NCBI GenBank assembly: GCA_029931535.1
Contig: JAQPZY010001692.1
Span: 2,085,001 to 2,149,000 of the forward strand
Length of the DNA: 64,000 nucleotides
From: Margaritifera margaritifera
Lineage: Eukaryota; Mollusca; Bivalvia; Unionida; Margaritiferidae
Reading direction: 5' to 3'
Below are positions 12,621 to 25,925 of this stretch, piece by piece. The notes beneath the pieces were generated by a model. It made no database searches. It was given only the letters and a program-made list of their open reading frames with translations, and was not told the DNA's origin. Position 1 is the first letter of the stretch. Each line of letters opens with the position of its first letter. Both the position numbers and the translations under genes were made by a program.

Positions 12621-14711
12621 CATGACCATAACCTATACTACAATATTTAACCCCATACTTTTTAATTTCTCCTCAAGAGTAAATGGATATAATAGTTTTA
12701 TCTCTTTTACAACCAAACCCTTTACAATAATTATTGAACGTTTTATACAATCAGTTATCTTTTGTTCATGAATATTTTTAATTGTTTCAATACACTTATC
12801 TTTGTTATGATAATGTATGTGCTGTTAAAGTGCTCTCCAGTAACTTGCTTTGTATTTACTCCTTAGTCCTTGATTTTATTTTTGTTTTGTTTTTTCCTCT
12901 GGATGACAACTGTAATACTCCTTGCAATTCTCTGTAATCTTTCACATCTGCGTGCAAATAATCGGTACTTTGGTATAAACTTGTATATGCCTTTGTTGTA
13001 TGAATGCACTAAGCTGGCTGGCATAATTATTAAAGTCAGTATCCAAAAGCTCCGTTTTTGTAAGAAAATAAAATGAAATCATTGTATTTTATGTCAGGGC
13101 ACACATAAACAGTTAAGAATACATAAGAGTAAATCATAGAACAATGACTTAAACAAGGCTCATAAAAAACATAAAATAGACTAAAGTAGCTTTTTACACA
13201 GTAGAAATCACGCTAAGATTTTCTACTTTGTATTAGTGACAGTAGAAATCAGGTTATGATTTTACTGTAACACATCCAAGGTACAGAATAATCACGTACA
13301 CAAGGTTGATAAAACCAATACTCTGGACCCAATCAGCCTTGTACATAGTGTAGTAGAAATCACGCTAGGATTTTCCACTGTGTTTTCGTCACAGTAGAAA
13401 TCAGGTTATGATTTCTGCTGTAAAACATTCACTTTGGAAAATAATGGGGAACACAAGGCAACTAAAACTCACAAAATGGACTCAAGCAGTCTTCGACATA
13501 ATAATGACTTACAAAGGCTGATGCAACTCATAAAATAGATTTCAACCAGCCTTTCATAAAATCATAACTTACACAAGGCTGATAAAACCCCAGATCAGAC
13601 TCAAACAACCTTCAACAAAATTAAGACTGGTACATGTCTACGTACGCCGAGCTATGGTTAATCGTCCTATCTTTAGTTTAGCTACTGCGTTAAACATTTA
13701 TTTATAAGTGACACTGAACTAGTAAATGTATGATTTAATTCTTTTATCAAGATGAGAATATTATAGGAGCTGAAATCTAACAGGCATTTAACCCTAAATA
13801 TCATTGTTTTACATATAGCATTTGCGATGACTGCGGCGTTATAAAGTGAATGGCTCCCGTGTGTGAAAAATACTTCAATAACAATTAACAGCAAATATAC
13901 GATGCTAGTTTGTTGACAAATACATAAAAAAAGTAACTTAAATTTAGTTGTCCTTACTAATTTACGTGAAAATTCTGTAAGTTTTAAAACATTCTTGGTT
14001 TCATTCTGAAAGTAATCGATGGCAGGCCTACGTAGTAGAGCTCTAATTTTCCAGAGACCAATCGATACGGAATGTAATGACGCACTCGCACATGCGTGCT
14101 TAATGTCATATTACCAGATTTATTAATCTGCTTCTTCCACAAGTTATTTTCTGCTCAACTCAGTGCAAATTATATTATAATGCGGTTTAGGAATAAGAAT
14201 GTATTTTTTTCTTTAAAACATGAGCATTCTTGCACTCTCATGTACTTAGCTGGTGCAGCAAAACAAAGTCGATCCTCTTCCTCCCCTCAGTGTCCTATAA
14301 ACTTTCTTTTGTAAACACCCTACAATCGAATTTATTTTTCTCTACAATTGTTCTCGTGTGCTCGCATACCCTAATATTTCAGTATGGCGAGCTGTCGATA
14401 TGCGAGTTATCGTGTACCAGGATAGGGTCACAATATTCCAGTTGCTAAAGCGTTAAAAAGTGTTACTTTTCAAGTTCCGTATTTCCTTCGCAGCAGCAGC
14501 CTACGCACGTAATGCGACACTTCAAACAAACTAAAAGAAGCAGTGCATTTTTTTCGGCGCGATGAAGCTTTTTGGTATGTACAGCAGCACACTATATACA
14601 TGTATTTTGCTGGCTGATTCTCTGTAAGCATTGTTTTCTTAATTGCTAAATGTTCTGTCTAAATATATACCGTTTCAATAGCATTCGTTTTCGTACATTC
14701 CCTTATTAATC
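12621..14711. other. Non-coding, with duplicated hairpin unit at 13180-13620
   Basis: No gene recognised. A ~150-bp unit is repeated at about 13198 and 13350. It contains GTAGAAATCACGCTA and the hairpin-forming CAGTAGAAATCA-GGTTA-TGATTTCTGCTG. A third decayed set of ACACAAGGCTGATAAAAC-like segments continues to 13620. Confidence 0.6.
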
Positions 14712-14921
14712 AGCTTGGAGTGATAGCTGACATAGTCAAACTCAACTATTTACAGCTTGGAGTGATAGCTGACATAGTCAAACTCAACTATTGACAGCTT
14801 GGAGTGATTGCTGACATAGTCAAACTCAACTATTTACAGCTTGGAGTAATAGCTGACATAGTCAAACTCAACTATTTACAGCTTGGAGTAAAAGCTGACA
14901 TAGTCAAACTCAACTATTTAC
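14712..14921. repeat. 42-bp minisatellite, five copies
   Basis: Five head-to-tail copies of a 42-bp unit starting AGCTTGGAGTGATAGCTGAC start at 14712, 14754, 14796, 14838 and 14880, with only one or two differences between copies. Confidence 0.95.
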
Positions 14922-16254
14922 AGTCTTCTTATTTATATTTTTGGCTAGAAAAAGAGGATGAGGGCTAGGATTTTCTTTCCAACCAGGATATTCTTTATTT
15001 CTGTAATCAACGATAACTTTTTCAGCAGATATGACGGATAGAACGAGTTCCTTTTAGCAGCTAAAATTAGTGGCTACACATGAGCAAAACAGAGTTTTCA
15101 TAGCTAGATATATTCTGCGATCATAATTGCTTTGGCGAAGTATGCCAGACACTATTAGGTGGGTAGATAGTAGATGCATCGGAGTGCATGGTATCGCATG
15201 TGCAAAATTCCAAGTGACCGCTGATCAATCCTATCGAGTTATCACCAAATAATACGTTCTCCTTAAAAGGTACTACTATGGGTAAAAGAAGGTCACATTG
15301 ACCTATTCAATGTCAGAGGAGCACAAACACTTTTGTATATACAGTCATTATATTTGCTAGGTGTGTTCACCTTTAAAATCGCACAGTCAAAAGCATCTTC
15401 CCTAGCCAATGGTCATCGACCCACTTTGTTCCATATCGACGTAGATGCGGAGCCTTTGCTAACAAAGATGAGGCAGAAGGTACATGTAGGTATAAGTGAC
15501 ATTTATGTACTTTTTATGCTCCATTGAATATTATCATTCTTTGCATTTACATGTAGGTCAGTTTCCTATGCCTATGACACTGTTGCATGTATGTTGAAAT
15601 TTATGTGAATAATCACCTTGATCACCTTTGTTACAACCCATAAAAAAGTAAATTGTGGTTGCAATGACCTACCTTCTTGCTAAACTGGCTATGCTACGTT
15701 TTTGAATTATGTACTGTACTGACGAAGCAGGCCAAACATACCATACTACAAAATTTTCTGTCTGATAATTGTTAGCATATACCTTCAAATTTTGTATTAT
15801 AAGAGTGAAAGAAGAGAAAAATCTTTAATTTGGATTGATTTCATTACACGATAAAAATTAAAAAAAAAAAAAAAACACAAAAAATCCCCCAAACAAACAA
15901 AAATGTTTCGTGCAATATTTCATTCGCGTCCTCTCTTGGTAATTTTCTCAAGTTCGAATTTTGTCCTTGTTATAATTAGGATCCGTGAACATGCGATACA
16001 GTACATAGATTTGGTAATCAAATTGAGCTAACTTTCACTGAACTGTCAATTTGTTTGAGTTACTGTCCGTTTGCAAGTCTGCTGAACATTTCTAAACTTC
16101 TAATCGTAATATGACCAAATATAAAAAATTAGTTTACCTTTGGTCATTATTTCAAGACCAAAGGAAGTGGGTTTTTAAAAGAGGTATCTCAAACTTTAGA
16201 AGATTTTAATCAATGAATTGAATATCACCACTTTTATCGGACGACTCCTCCGGG
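14922..16254. other. No gene seen
   Basis: AT-rich sequence. Only short chance open frames are present. An A-rich tract lies at 15859-15876. Confidence 0.5.
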
Positions 16255-17770
16255 GATGGTGACGTAGGGAACTGTTATATTATGTTGTATAATGATGGCT
16301 ACATAATATATCTGATACAAGGTTTTAAATCAACCTTGGGAATAGTAGCCTTTATAATGAGTTGCATAATTATGGATATATAATACATCTGATAGAAGGT
16401 CTCAGATTAGCCTTGGAGAAAGTAGCCTTTATAATGAATTGTACAATGCTGGATATATAACACATCTGATAGAAGGTCTCAGATCAGCCTTGGGAAAGTA
16501 GCTTTTATAATGAGTTGTATAATGATGGATATATAACACATCTGATAGAAGGTCTCAGATTAGCCTTGGAGAAAGTAGCCTTTATAATGAATTGTACAAT
16601 GCTGGATATATAACACATCTGATAGAAGGTCTCAGATCAGCCTTGGGAAAGTAGCTTTTATAATGAGTTGTATAATGATGGATATATAACACATCTGATA
16701 CAAGGTCTCAGATTAGCCTTGGAGAAAGTAGCCTTTATAATAAATTGTACAATGCTGGATATATAACACATCTGATACAAGGTTTCAGATTAGCCTTGGA
16801 GAAAGTAACCTTTATAATGAGTTGTAAACTTATGGATATATAACACATCTGATAGAAGGTCTCAGATTAGCCTTGGAGAAAGTAGCCTTTATAATGAGTT
16901 GTATAATGATGGATATATAACCCATCTGATACAAGGTTTCAGATTAGCCTTGGAAAAAGTAGCCTTTATAATGAATTGTACAATGCTGGATATATAACAC
17001 ATCTGATACAAGGTTTCAGATTAGCCTTGGAAAAAGTAGCCTTTATAATGAATTGTACAATGCTGGATATATAACACATCTGATAGAAGGTTTCAGATTA
17101 GCCTTGGAAAAAGTAGCCTTTATAATGAATTGTACAATGCTGGATATATAACACATCTGATAGAAGGTTTCAGATTAGCCTTGGAGAAAATAGCCTTTAT
17201 AATGAATTGTACAATGCTGGATATATAACACATCTGATACAAGATCTCAGATTAGCCTTGGAGAAAGTAGCCTGTATAATGAGTTGTAAACTTATGGATA
17301 TATAACACATCTGATACAAGGTCTCAGATTAGCCTTGGAGAAAGTAGCCTTTATGATGAATTGTATAATGCTGGATATATAACCCATCTGATACAAGGTT
17401 TCAATCAGGCTCGGGAAAAATAGCCTTTCTAATGCGTTGTGTAATGATGGATATATAATACATCTGATACAAGGTTTCAGATCAGAATCAGGAAAAGTAG
17501 GGTTTAACATGAGTTGTATAATGATGGATATATAACACATCTGATACAAGGTTTCAGATCACCCTTGGAGAAAGTAGCCTGTATCATGGGTTGTATAATG
17601 ATGGATATATAACACATCTGATAAAAGGTTTCAGATTAGCATCAGGGAAAAGTAGCCTTTAAAATGAATTGTATAATGATGGATATATAATACATCTGAT
17701 ACAAGATTTCAGATCAGCATCGGGAAAAGTAGCCTTTATAACGAGTCGTATAATGATGGATATATAATAA
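16255..17770. repeat. ~77-bp satellite array, about 19-20 copies
   Basis: Continuous head-to-tail copies of a ~77-bp unit containing TGGATATATAACACATCTGA, TCAGATTAGCCTTGG and AGTAGCCTTTATAATGA. Neighbouring copies alternate between variants (AGAAGGTCTCAGAT versus ACAAGGTTTCAGAT), and some pairs are near-identical over two units, suggesting higher-order amplification. Copies at both ends are more diverged. Confidence 0.95.
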
Positions 17771-18779
17771 ATTATTTAGCTAGTATAACTCTTTAATATC
17801 GAAAATATTTACGTCTTAAGTAGAGAGGACAGTTTATTAATATACGTGTATGCCAAAATGAACTAACCTCTGCACCGGATTTCTTCAATGGGATGCTGAA
17901 ATCAGTATTTGTATATCTGTTGTTTACTTTGATGATTCATATTAACTCGTACAAGTACAAAGAACTAATGAACGCAAGCAAAATATCCTTACTTCAAAGG
18001 GTCTTGTGTCACACAATGGTATACTGTGAATAGTAATCACAGTGTCAAATTTCGGTTTTTTTAATAACGTTCTAAAGTCTGTATTTGGACTGACCTGTAA
18101 AATAGTATCTTAGTCCTATCACCAACATAAGTTATAACAAGTTCTGCTGCTCTTGAGCCGAGGGTGTGGAGGAAGGGGATGGGGTATAGAGTTGGGTGGA
18201 GTAACTTCCTATATGTTGTTTTTTTTGTAGACGTGACGCCCGTTTGTATGGATTTTTTCAAGCCTGGCGGTACATCAATACATCATTTACTTCAGGTCTA
18301 AGTACACGTTTGGGTCATTATTTTAGATGAATACATTCATAATTCATCATCTCGTGTTTATCATCGCAAAATTTGTGATATGATTTAAGATTAGTGAATT
18401 GAACACCTGCCCCAGTGCATTAACATTGATTTGCTTGCATAAGAATCAAACTACAGTCAATCAGGTTGGCCGTGTACTAATATGTACAGGTAAAAATGAC
18501 TGGTACATAAATAGACCGCAAATCTCTATTCAAAATTATATGCCTACCTCTCCCATGTTTATACTACAGTCGGCTTAATCCTTGTACCTCAGTTTACAAG
18601 TTGGCCTGAGATAGCTCACCAGGCTGACATCTATTAGCTAAATGCAAGATTCAATAAATCTGGGTCATTAGGATCCTTTCTGCTGAAATTTCTCCAATTA
18701 TATTGATTGCATATGTTATGAAAACAATTATTTCATGGCTTCTCTAGTTTCTGTATCTTCATCCATATTTGAGGACACA
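17771..18779. other. No gene seen
   Basis: AT-rich; no recognisable coding or repeat signal. Confidence 0.5.
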
Positions 18780-19215
18780 TCAGTATCATTTGTTCACTAT
18801 TTAAAGGCCTTTATGCCGGGACGCTTTGTGTCAAAGTTGGTCAAATTCTAATAAGCGTTTGTAAATGTTTTTCAACTTTTAGTAACAGTAGCCATATTTC
18901 ACGGTAAATTGGCATCATTTGTACAAATCGAAAAGCGCTTCATGCCAGAATGCTTTGTGCAAAATGTGATCAAATTATGTTATGTGGTTTCTGAGAAAAA
19001 CCGTTTTAAAGATTTTATTAGTTTAGGATTTATTGTGAATCGAAATATTTGTATAAATTTGAAAGCCTTTAATGCCAGAATGCTTTGTGTCAAAACGTAA
19101 AATTCCGCAAGGCAGTTGCTGAGAAGAAGTCGTTTAATATAAAAAATCTGTTTATAGTAACGACGACCATATTTTATGGGGATTGGCATCATTTGTAGAA
19201 ACCTGAAAGCACTTT
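18780..19215. repeat. Diverged ~150-bp tandem repeats
   Basis: Three to four diverged copies of a segment containing TTGGCATCATTTGTA, GAAAGC.TTTATGCC and AGAATGCTTTGTG. Confidence 0.7.
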
Positions 19216-19394
19216 CCCAAGAACTGCATGCTTTAAAAACAAAAAAGCTACCCTAGCGCAAGGAAAAGAATTCATCAAAAAAAGTGTTTATCGATAAACT
19301 GAGTCCCAAACAAGCGTTACTGAAAGCTGAAAAAATGTGTTGATCCAGACAGGAAAAGAACCGTTTGGACACTATAAAACCACAGCTTCTCTCT

Positions 19395-19570
19395 AGATAA
19401 AAGTGAAGATACTTGTTATATGTCAAGAAAATGGACACTGGGCCTCAGAATGTCCATAACGTCAAAGTGACCCCTTATTTTAAAAAAGGAGAACAGAGGT
19501 AACTTCATAAAAGCCAAGAAGAATGTTTTGTGTGTCACGAGCAAGGACATTAGCCTTTAGAGTGGCATCA
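19395..19570 (+). pseudogene. Zinc-knuckle gene remnant, Polinton-type
   Basis: The plus strand reads DKSEDTCY, shifts frame, then CQENGHWASECP, a stop, RQ, and further on CFVCHEQGH. This closely matches the repeated knuckles (DKSQDTCYICQEKGH..PECPQRQ) of the zinc-knuckle gene in the Polinton at 38264-38814. It is a broken fragment with a frameshift and a stop. Either another decayed Polinton copy or a host/retroelement source of that gene once sat here. Confidence 0.6.
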
Positions 19571-19743
19571 TCATCATCAGAAAAACTTATTCCTTCTACA
19601 AACTTCAAAGCAGGGCACCACTCACAAGAAAGTAATGGACTTTTGTGACGTGTTTGAAATTCTATTATGATTCTTATTCACGAAAATATCTCAAACGTAA
19701 GTGAAAATCAAAATATTCTGTTTGTTTGTTGTTGTTGCTGTTA

Positions 19744-19748
<5 letters not shown>

Positions 19749-19822
<74 letters not shown>

Positions 19823-19834
19823 TATACACACACA
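19749..19834. repeat. (TA)n / (CA)n microsatellite
   Basis: About 65 bases of perfect TA dinucleotides run into ATACATATATATACACACACA. Poly-Ile/Tyr frames across it are artefacts. Confidence 0.97.
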
Positions 19835-19949
19835 TTGTTTTGTTGTTGCAATGATTGAGTAGTATCTCTTTTCTGACAGATGGATGTTTTGTAAACAATT
19901 CCAAAAGAAAAATCGTGGATCTTCCATCATCAGCTGCAACTGTCTTAAA

Positions 19950-22900
19950 TTGTTTCTTCGTCAGAGTCCACCGCCACTGCTGTCGTCCTTGGTCAGATCA
20001 GGCTACGCCTGCTACCGTAAGTAACTGTAGACGGTACTACCTGTGACTGTTGACCCAGAGTGGACACCTGGCTCCCTCTGGAGAGTCCTTTCTGGTGGAT
20101 CAGGCGGCCAAGCAGATATGCTCATCCCCCGGCTGTGAAGGCAGATGGCAAGAGCTGTGTGGACAGCGCAGGGTATCAGCTCAGGTGCGGTAGGAACTGA
20201 TGGCTATCAACTGCATCCGGACGTCTCGACATTGTCGTGCCACTGGATTCAGACAGGCCTGGACGAGAGAGTGAGGGTAACTCTATCCAACTTTCCCTCA
20301 GTTAAATCCAACTCACGCGTAAGTCGCGACTTTATCCCCCCCCCCCAGATACCAAGTCCTGTGGCGATGGGCGAGCGGCAAAGCAGCAGGTGTGGATTGG
20401 AGCTGCAGCTGCAGACCTGCACACAGGCGGTTCGGGGCTTAGGGTCGCTTTTCACTGGACCGAAGCAGCAGTGGAACTCGGCATCCCTGTGGGTGACTGA
20501 GCAGCAGTTTTAGGATCACACTGCTCACCTCCGTAGCATGAGGCTATACTAGGTGCCATAAACATCGCCTGCTTCACCTTGACACTGGTCAGCGGTCAAA
20601 AATCTAACAAGAAGACAAAGGTAACGCAACTCACCATCGGTGATTGGACCGTGCGCACACTAATGGACAGTATATCAGCAGATAGACCAGAGAGAAGAAC
20701 AGCTCTAGTTGCTAAAGAACTGGCCAGATTCAACGTCCAGATAGCAGACCTGAGTGAAACTCGCCTAGCTGAGGAAGGACAACTCACCGAAGTAGGAGCT
20801 GGCTACACCTTCTTCTGGAGTGGCCGAAGTAAAGAAGACGACGTAAAGCTGGTGTTGGGTTTGCCATCAAATCATAGCTAGTCAGCAAGATCACAAATCT
20901 CTCAAAGGGCGTGAATGACAGACTAATTCAAATGAGACTTGCGCTGTCTGGAAAAAGACATGCAACTATCATCAGAGCCTATGCACCCACCATGACCAAC
21001 CCAGATGAGATCAAGGCCAAATGTTATGAAGACCTGGAGTCTCTTATCGCAGAAGTTCCGAAGGTAGACAAGCTCGTCATCCTTGGCGACTTAAATGCTA
21101 GAGTTGGCACAGATCACCAGACATGGCCAGGTGTCATTGGGAAAAATGACTTTGGCAAATGCAACAATAACGGACTCCTCCTACTGAGGAAATGAGCTGA
21201 ACATGACCTCCTTATCATCAAAACAGTCTTCCGCTTGCCAAACCACAATAAAACAACTTAGATGCACCCACGCTCCAAGCACTGGCATCTCACCGACTAT
21301 GTCATTGTCGGGAGAACAGACAGGCAGGATGTCCGCGTTACAAAGGCCATGAGAAGTGCAGAATGCTGGACTGACCACAGGTTCATAGTCTCCAAGTTCA
21401 ATATCCAGATTCAGCCTATCAGGCGACCACAAGATAAAAAAGTGCCCCATAAGCCCAATGTTTCCAAATTGAACTGGAGAATGTGAAACAGGCATTGGTC
21501 GAAGAACTGTGCAGCAAGCTAGATACAATGGATATGAACTCCGAGAATGTCGAGGAAAACTGGGCATCCTTCAGAGACTCTGTGTACTAAACTGAATCAA
21601 AAACCCTGGGTCCCACCACACATAAACATCAAGATTGGTTTGATGAGAACGATGCTACCATACAGCGACTTCTGAATGAGAAGCATCAGCTACAGAAGTC
21701 CTGTTTAGAAGACAGCACGTCATCATTTAAGAAGGCAGCCTTCAACAACATCAAGAGGACAGTCCAATACAAACTCAGAGAGTTGCATGACTAATGGCTG
21801 AGTAATAAGGCTGATGAGATTCAGTCCTACGCAGACAGGAATGATACGAAGAACTTCTATAATGCTTTGAAGATAATGTACGGTCCATAATCAACAGGAA
21901 CATCTCCAATACTGAATGCTGACAGCACCACACTGTTAACTGACAAAGAAAAGATACTTCAAAGATGGACAGAACACTTCAACAACAATCTCAATCAACA
22001 TTCATCTATCAGTGAGGAGGAAATTGATCGACTGGCCCAAGTGGAATTGAACATACCACTTGCTGATTCCCCAATGCTGATTGAAACTGAGAAAGCAATT
22101 GACCTGCTGTCAAATGGCAAAGCACCTGGAGCAGATGATATACCAGCAGAATTCTACAAAGCCAGAGGCTCACACATGGCACAGAAACTGACAGAACTCT
22201 TCCAGTCAATGTGGACTCAAGGAAGTATACTGTAGGTGTAAAAGGATGCATCCATCGTCCACTTGTACAAGCGGAAAGGCAACAGACAATCCTGCGATAA
22301 CCATTGGGGCATCTCCTTGCTGTCAATAGCCAGCAAATTCCTTGCCAGAATTCTGCTGAATTGCCTTGTGCATCACATCGATCAAGGGCTCCAGCCTGAG
22401 AGTCAGTGTGGCTTTAAGAAAAAAACGATGGATCACAGACATGGTGTTTGCAACTCGTCAACTCCTGGAGAAATTCCAGGAACAGAACTGAGGTTCTCAC
22501 ACGGGGAGGTATTTCAAGTATCCACACTAGGCTGATGAAATCACTGATGAGATGTGCAGGCCATGTCATCATGATGTCAGAAGAGTGACTACCAAAAAGA
22601 TCTTCTACGGCCAGCTGAAGGAGGGAAAACAGTTTTAGGATGGTCAGAAGAAACGCTTAAAAGGTTCCCTCAAGTCATCTTTGAAATACTTCAACACTGA
22701 CCCCGAGTCTTGGGAGGATCTCGCACAGAATCACTCCACCTAGTGCGGTGTCATCCATACTGGAGCTACAGACTTTGAACTGAGTAGAATTGCAGAGGTA
22801 GTGCAGAAGAGTGAGCAGCGTAAATCTCAGAACTGCAGCATGTCCTCTATTGATCAAGCAAACCCAAGTGGCATCTCCTGTCAATTGTGCCACAGACAGT

Positions 22901-23025
22901 TCAGAGCACAAATTGACCTGATCAGTCACTCACATAAACCAAACCAGTTAGATATGTCGTGGTCATCTTCGAACTTGAAGAATGATCAACAACAAACATG
23001 TTGTATTTCCTGCAGCTAACGATGA
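19950..23025 (+). pseudogene. APE-type LINE with internal RT deletion
   Basis: From about 20630 an apurinic endonuclease-like domain is readable (DRPERRTALVAKELARFNVQ, SETRLAEEGQL, then AYAPTMTNPDE near 20980, LVILGDLNARVGTDHQTW near 21075 and WTDHRFIVSK near 21370). The N-terminal part of the RT follows at 22041-22470 (KAPGADDIPAEF, RGISLL-like, GFKK). At about 22490-22545 the text jumps directly to the C-terminal tail (RCAGHVIMMSEE, SWEDLAQ) and a C2H2-like CQLCHRQF motif at 22885, so most of the RT palm is deleted. There are many stops and frameshifts. The GC-rich 19950-20580 part is probably its 5' leader. Confidence 0.85.
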
Positions 23026-24229
23026 AGATGGTTTGGAGTTTTTGGGGCATGGTATGTTTCCTTTTCCTGGACTTTGTGAAAGATGTTTCGTATAACTCCC
23101 CATCTCTTTAAGGTTATCTAGGATTAGATATATTTATGAATGTGTTAGTAATCATCATACATGCACATTCTCTATCCTCATATGTTTTGTTTATAAGGAC
23201 GAGTGTTGGATGATAAAAATATGTATTTAATTGTAATGACGACTGTTAGTGATCCTGCCCATTAAATATTCTACATCCCCTCTCACATGTGTTGGTATGT
23301 ATGTCTATGGGTGTTGACTAGTAAGTAGTGTGTGGTGGATTGTATTTATGTACTTAACTATATAATCTATATCCTCTTTCACATCAGTTTGTATGTCTGT
23401 GGTTTTTTTATAGTAAAGGTGCCCGTTTCTTTGTCCACAAGCAGGTGTGAATGATCCTCACCTATCCCCATTCCCTCCACTGCTTTGTTTGTAAGTGCGT
23501 GTTTCATTGTAAGATTGCATGTTTGTTTGGCCATACATAAGTGCAAGTGATCCTCAACTATCCACATTCCATCATCTGTTTTGTTTGTAATAGTGCTGAA
23601 TTGTAATTATGTGTATTAGTGACCATCACATAACTTCCCTTTCCCTCGTCCATTTGTTTGTATGTGAGGGTGCTGATAGTCAAGGTGGGTGATGGATGGT
23701 CATTAAGTGTTAGTCTTCATCACTCTCAAGGCTGCATAAAAAGAGTATGGCATGTGTTAACAACCTAGACCTTTGTTCACCCCAACAGCCTTTTTCAGGG
23801 CTGCCGAGCTGTTTAGAAATAAAAATATTTCTCAATATTACCAACACAACAGTTAATTTTGTAATGTTTACACACAAAATATTTTTGTTAGTCTTCGCTA
23901 ATTTCCTTGACAGTTTTGTACTTTTGGTATTACTTTTAGTCACATCCAATACAGTGTTATTATCAGTTGGTTTCCTTGATTATAGCTATTTATAATACCA
24001 GTACAATATATGCAAATTTACCAAGACCGCCAACATAATCTGAGGTATCGGTAATGCTTTATATATAAATCTTGGATATATACTTGTTCAGTCCATGTGA
24101 CTTCCCTCCCTCTGTTTGATCTGTAAAAGGGTGCATGTTGAATGGTGATAGTAGTGATTGTGTGTATGAAATTAGGTGTTAATCATTACTGCTTTACCCA
24201 CCAACTTTACATCCTACCCTTACACATCT
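23026..24229. other. No gene; weak degenerate repeats
   Basis: Loose repeats around GTTTGTAAG.G and GTGATCCTCA.CTATCC occur at 23260-23690. No coding signal found. Confidence 0.4.
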
Positions 24230-24620
24230 GTTTGTAGGTGAGGGTGATGGTCAGTAACACTGTGTATTGGTTAGCATGCGTGGATGCTGATTAGTAGGTG
24301 TGGTTGCTGGTCAGTAAGACTTTGTATTGGTAAGTAGGCATGGTGTTGGTTAGTAGATGGTGCTGGTCAGTTAGACTGTGTGTTTGTTAGTAAGTGTGGG
24401 TGCTGGTCAGTAAGACTGTATTGGTTAGTATGTGTGGGTGTTGGTCAGTACGTGTGGATGCTGGTAAGTCAGATGTCATGTTTGTTAGTAAGTGTGGGTG
24501 TTGGTTAGTAGGTGTAGCTGCTGGGCAGTGGGTGTGGGTGTTGGTTAGTAGGCATGGGTGCTGGTAAGTCAGATGCCATGTTGGTGAATAGATGTGAGTT
24601 GCTGGTCAGTATCAATGTAT
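24230..24620. repeat. Degenerate GT-rich minisatellite
   Basis: Many imperfect copies of a 20-24-bp unit like GGTGTGGGTGTTGGTTAGTA / GCTGGTCAGTAAGACTGTGT. Confidence 0.85.
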
Positions 24621-25584
24621 GTTAAACCTGTGGACCTTTTTAACATTACCATTCCTTTGAACCCCAAGTGTCATATTTCAAAACCAAACTATGGGTACAT
24701 GGGGAAATGTCATGCTAAGGACTTATGTTGAATTTCCCTTGTACTCCAAATGTCATATAATGTTAAACCTATGGACATTTTAAAATTAAATTCCCCTTGT
24801 ACTCTAAACCCAGCTTAACCAATCAAAGCTGCATGAAGGGGGTGTCGTGGTCTGGGGGGTGGCAATTGCCCCAGGGTGCTGGACGAAGGGGTGCTGTCAG
24901 GAGCCTTTTTTGCCACCCACCCCAATCTAAGCCCCTGGTTTCTGGGCTTAGATTTGGGGGGGGGGGGCGTATGGAGGTTGGCAACTGACATAAAAACTGT
25001 TCTCAGTGGCAAAATTGGGGTGCCACTAAAGAACATTGCCCCCAGGTGCCTCGGTAGGTGGGCACCATTAAACGACAATACCCCCGGGCACCTCAAACCC
25101 TTGCGCTGCCACTGACTGCAAGTACGAGTAAAATCTTCTTGCCATTGTGACCCAACATGAACTTTCTCACTGTTTGAATCAGCCAATCAAAGTTTCTCTT
25201 TCAAAGATGATTGATAAAATGGGCACTTTCATTTGAGTTGGAGGTTGTTGCATTGTTTTCTTGATTATGTATTTTTGTCTATGCATGCTCATGAAAAATG
25301 AGGAAATCACCGCACAGGCAGCCACTAGTGATAAAGTAGCATTGCGGATTCTCTCACGTGGCTTGCAACGATAATTATGACTTCATCCTTATTTCCCGAT
25401 CTCTTAGTTATTAATATAACCTTTGTGCATGCATTGTACTAACATAAATGTCAAATTTTTTTAAATATAAATGTCAAATGTACCCCTTTTGTGATGTGTC
25501 ATGTATGTACATACATTCTATTTTTAAAAAAATGTATATCTGAATGCTGTATATACATGTATTTTTGTTTTGTCTTTAAAGGTG
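24621..25584. other. No gene seen
   Basis: Contains a duplicated CCTTGTACTC.AA segment and a short G/C-rich island at 24840-25090 with no coding support. Confidence 0.4.
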
Positions 25585-25925
25585 TTGTCAGGGGAAGACG
25601 GAAAAATAAATATTGCAACAAGTGGCCGACAGGATCTTGAGATCCAGCAATAACATATGATATCCTTTCAGGGATTTACTGTATAAAATATTTTAGACTG
25701 GTATGTCAACAGGAAAATTAATTTGTTAGTCATTGATGTGGGCCACCATTTCTCATGCTGGCATATAGATCTAATATATTTTGTTCAGTACATTCTTGAG
25801 TTGTATCAGATGTAAAGAAATGTGATATATTCAGGTAGATTAGACCCTACAGAAGCTAACATTTCTTCCTGTCGGCCACTGGTTGCAATATTTATTTTCA
25901 GTCTGCATCCCAACAATTCCCATCT
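25585..25925. mobile_element. Small inverted-repeat element (MITE-like)
   Basis: AATAAATATTGCAACAAGTGGCCGACAGG near 25602 reappears inverted near 25870-25905 (CCTGTCGGCCACTGGTTGCA). About 45 bp of inverted repeat brackets roughly 230 bp. No target duplication was resolved. Confidence 0.5.

Noticed and set aside
16255..17770. CRISPR-like array
   Set aside because: Units are contiguous ~77-bp satellites without unique spacers, in a eukaryotic context.
19674..19939. Open frames rich in Ile/Tyr across the TA repeat
   Set aside because: They are translations of the (TA)n microsatellite.
24790..25190. Coding gene in the GC-rich island
   Set aside because: Frames on both strands are Pro/Gly-rich, overlap each other and have no recognisable motif.
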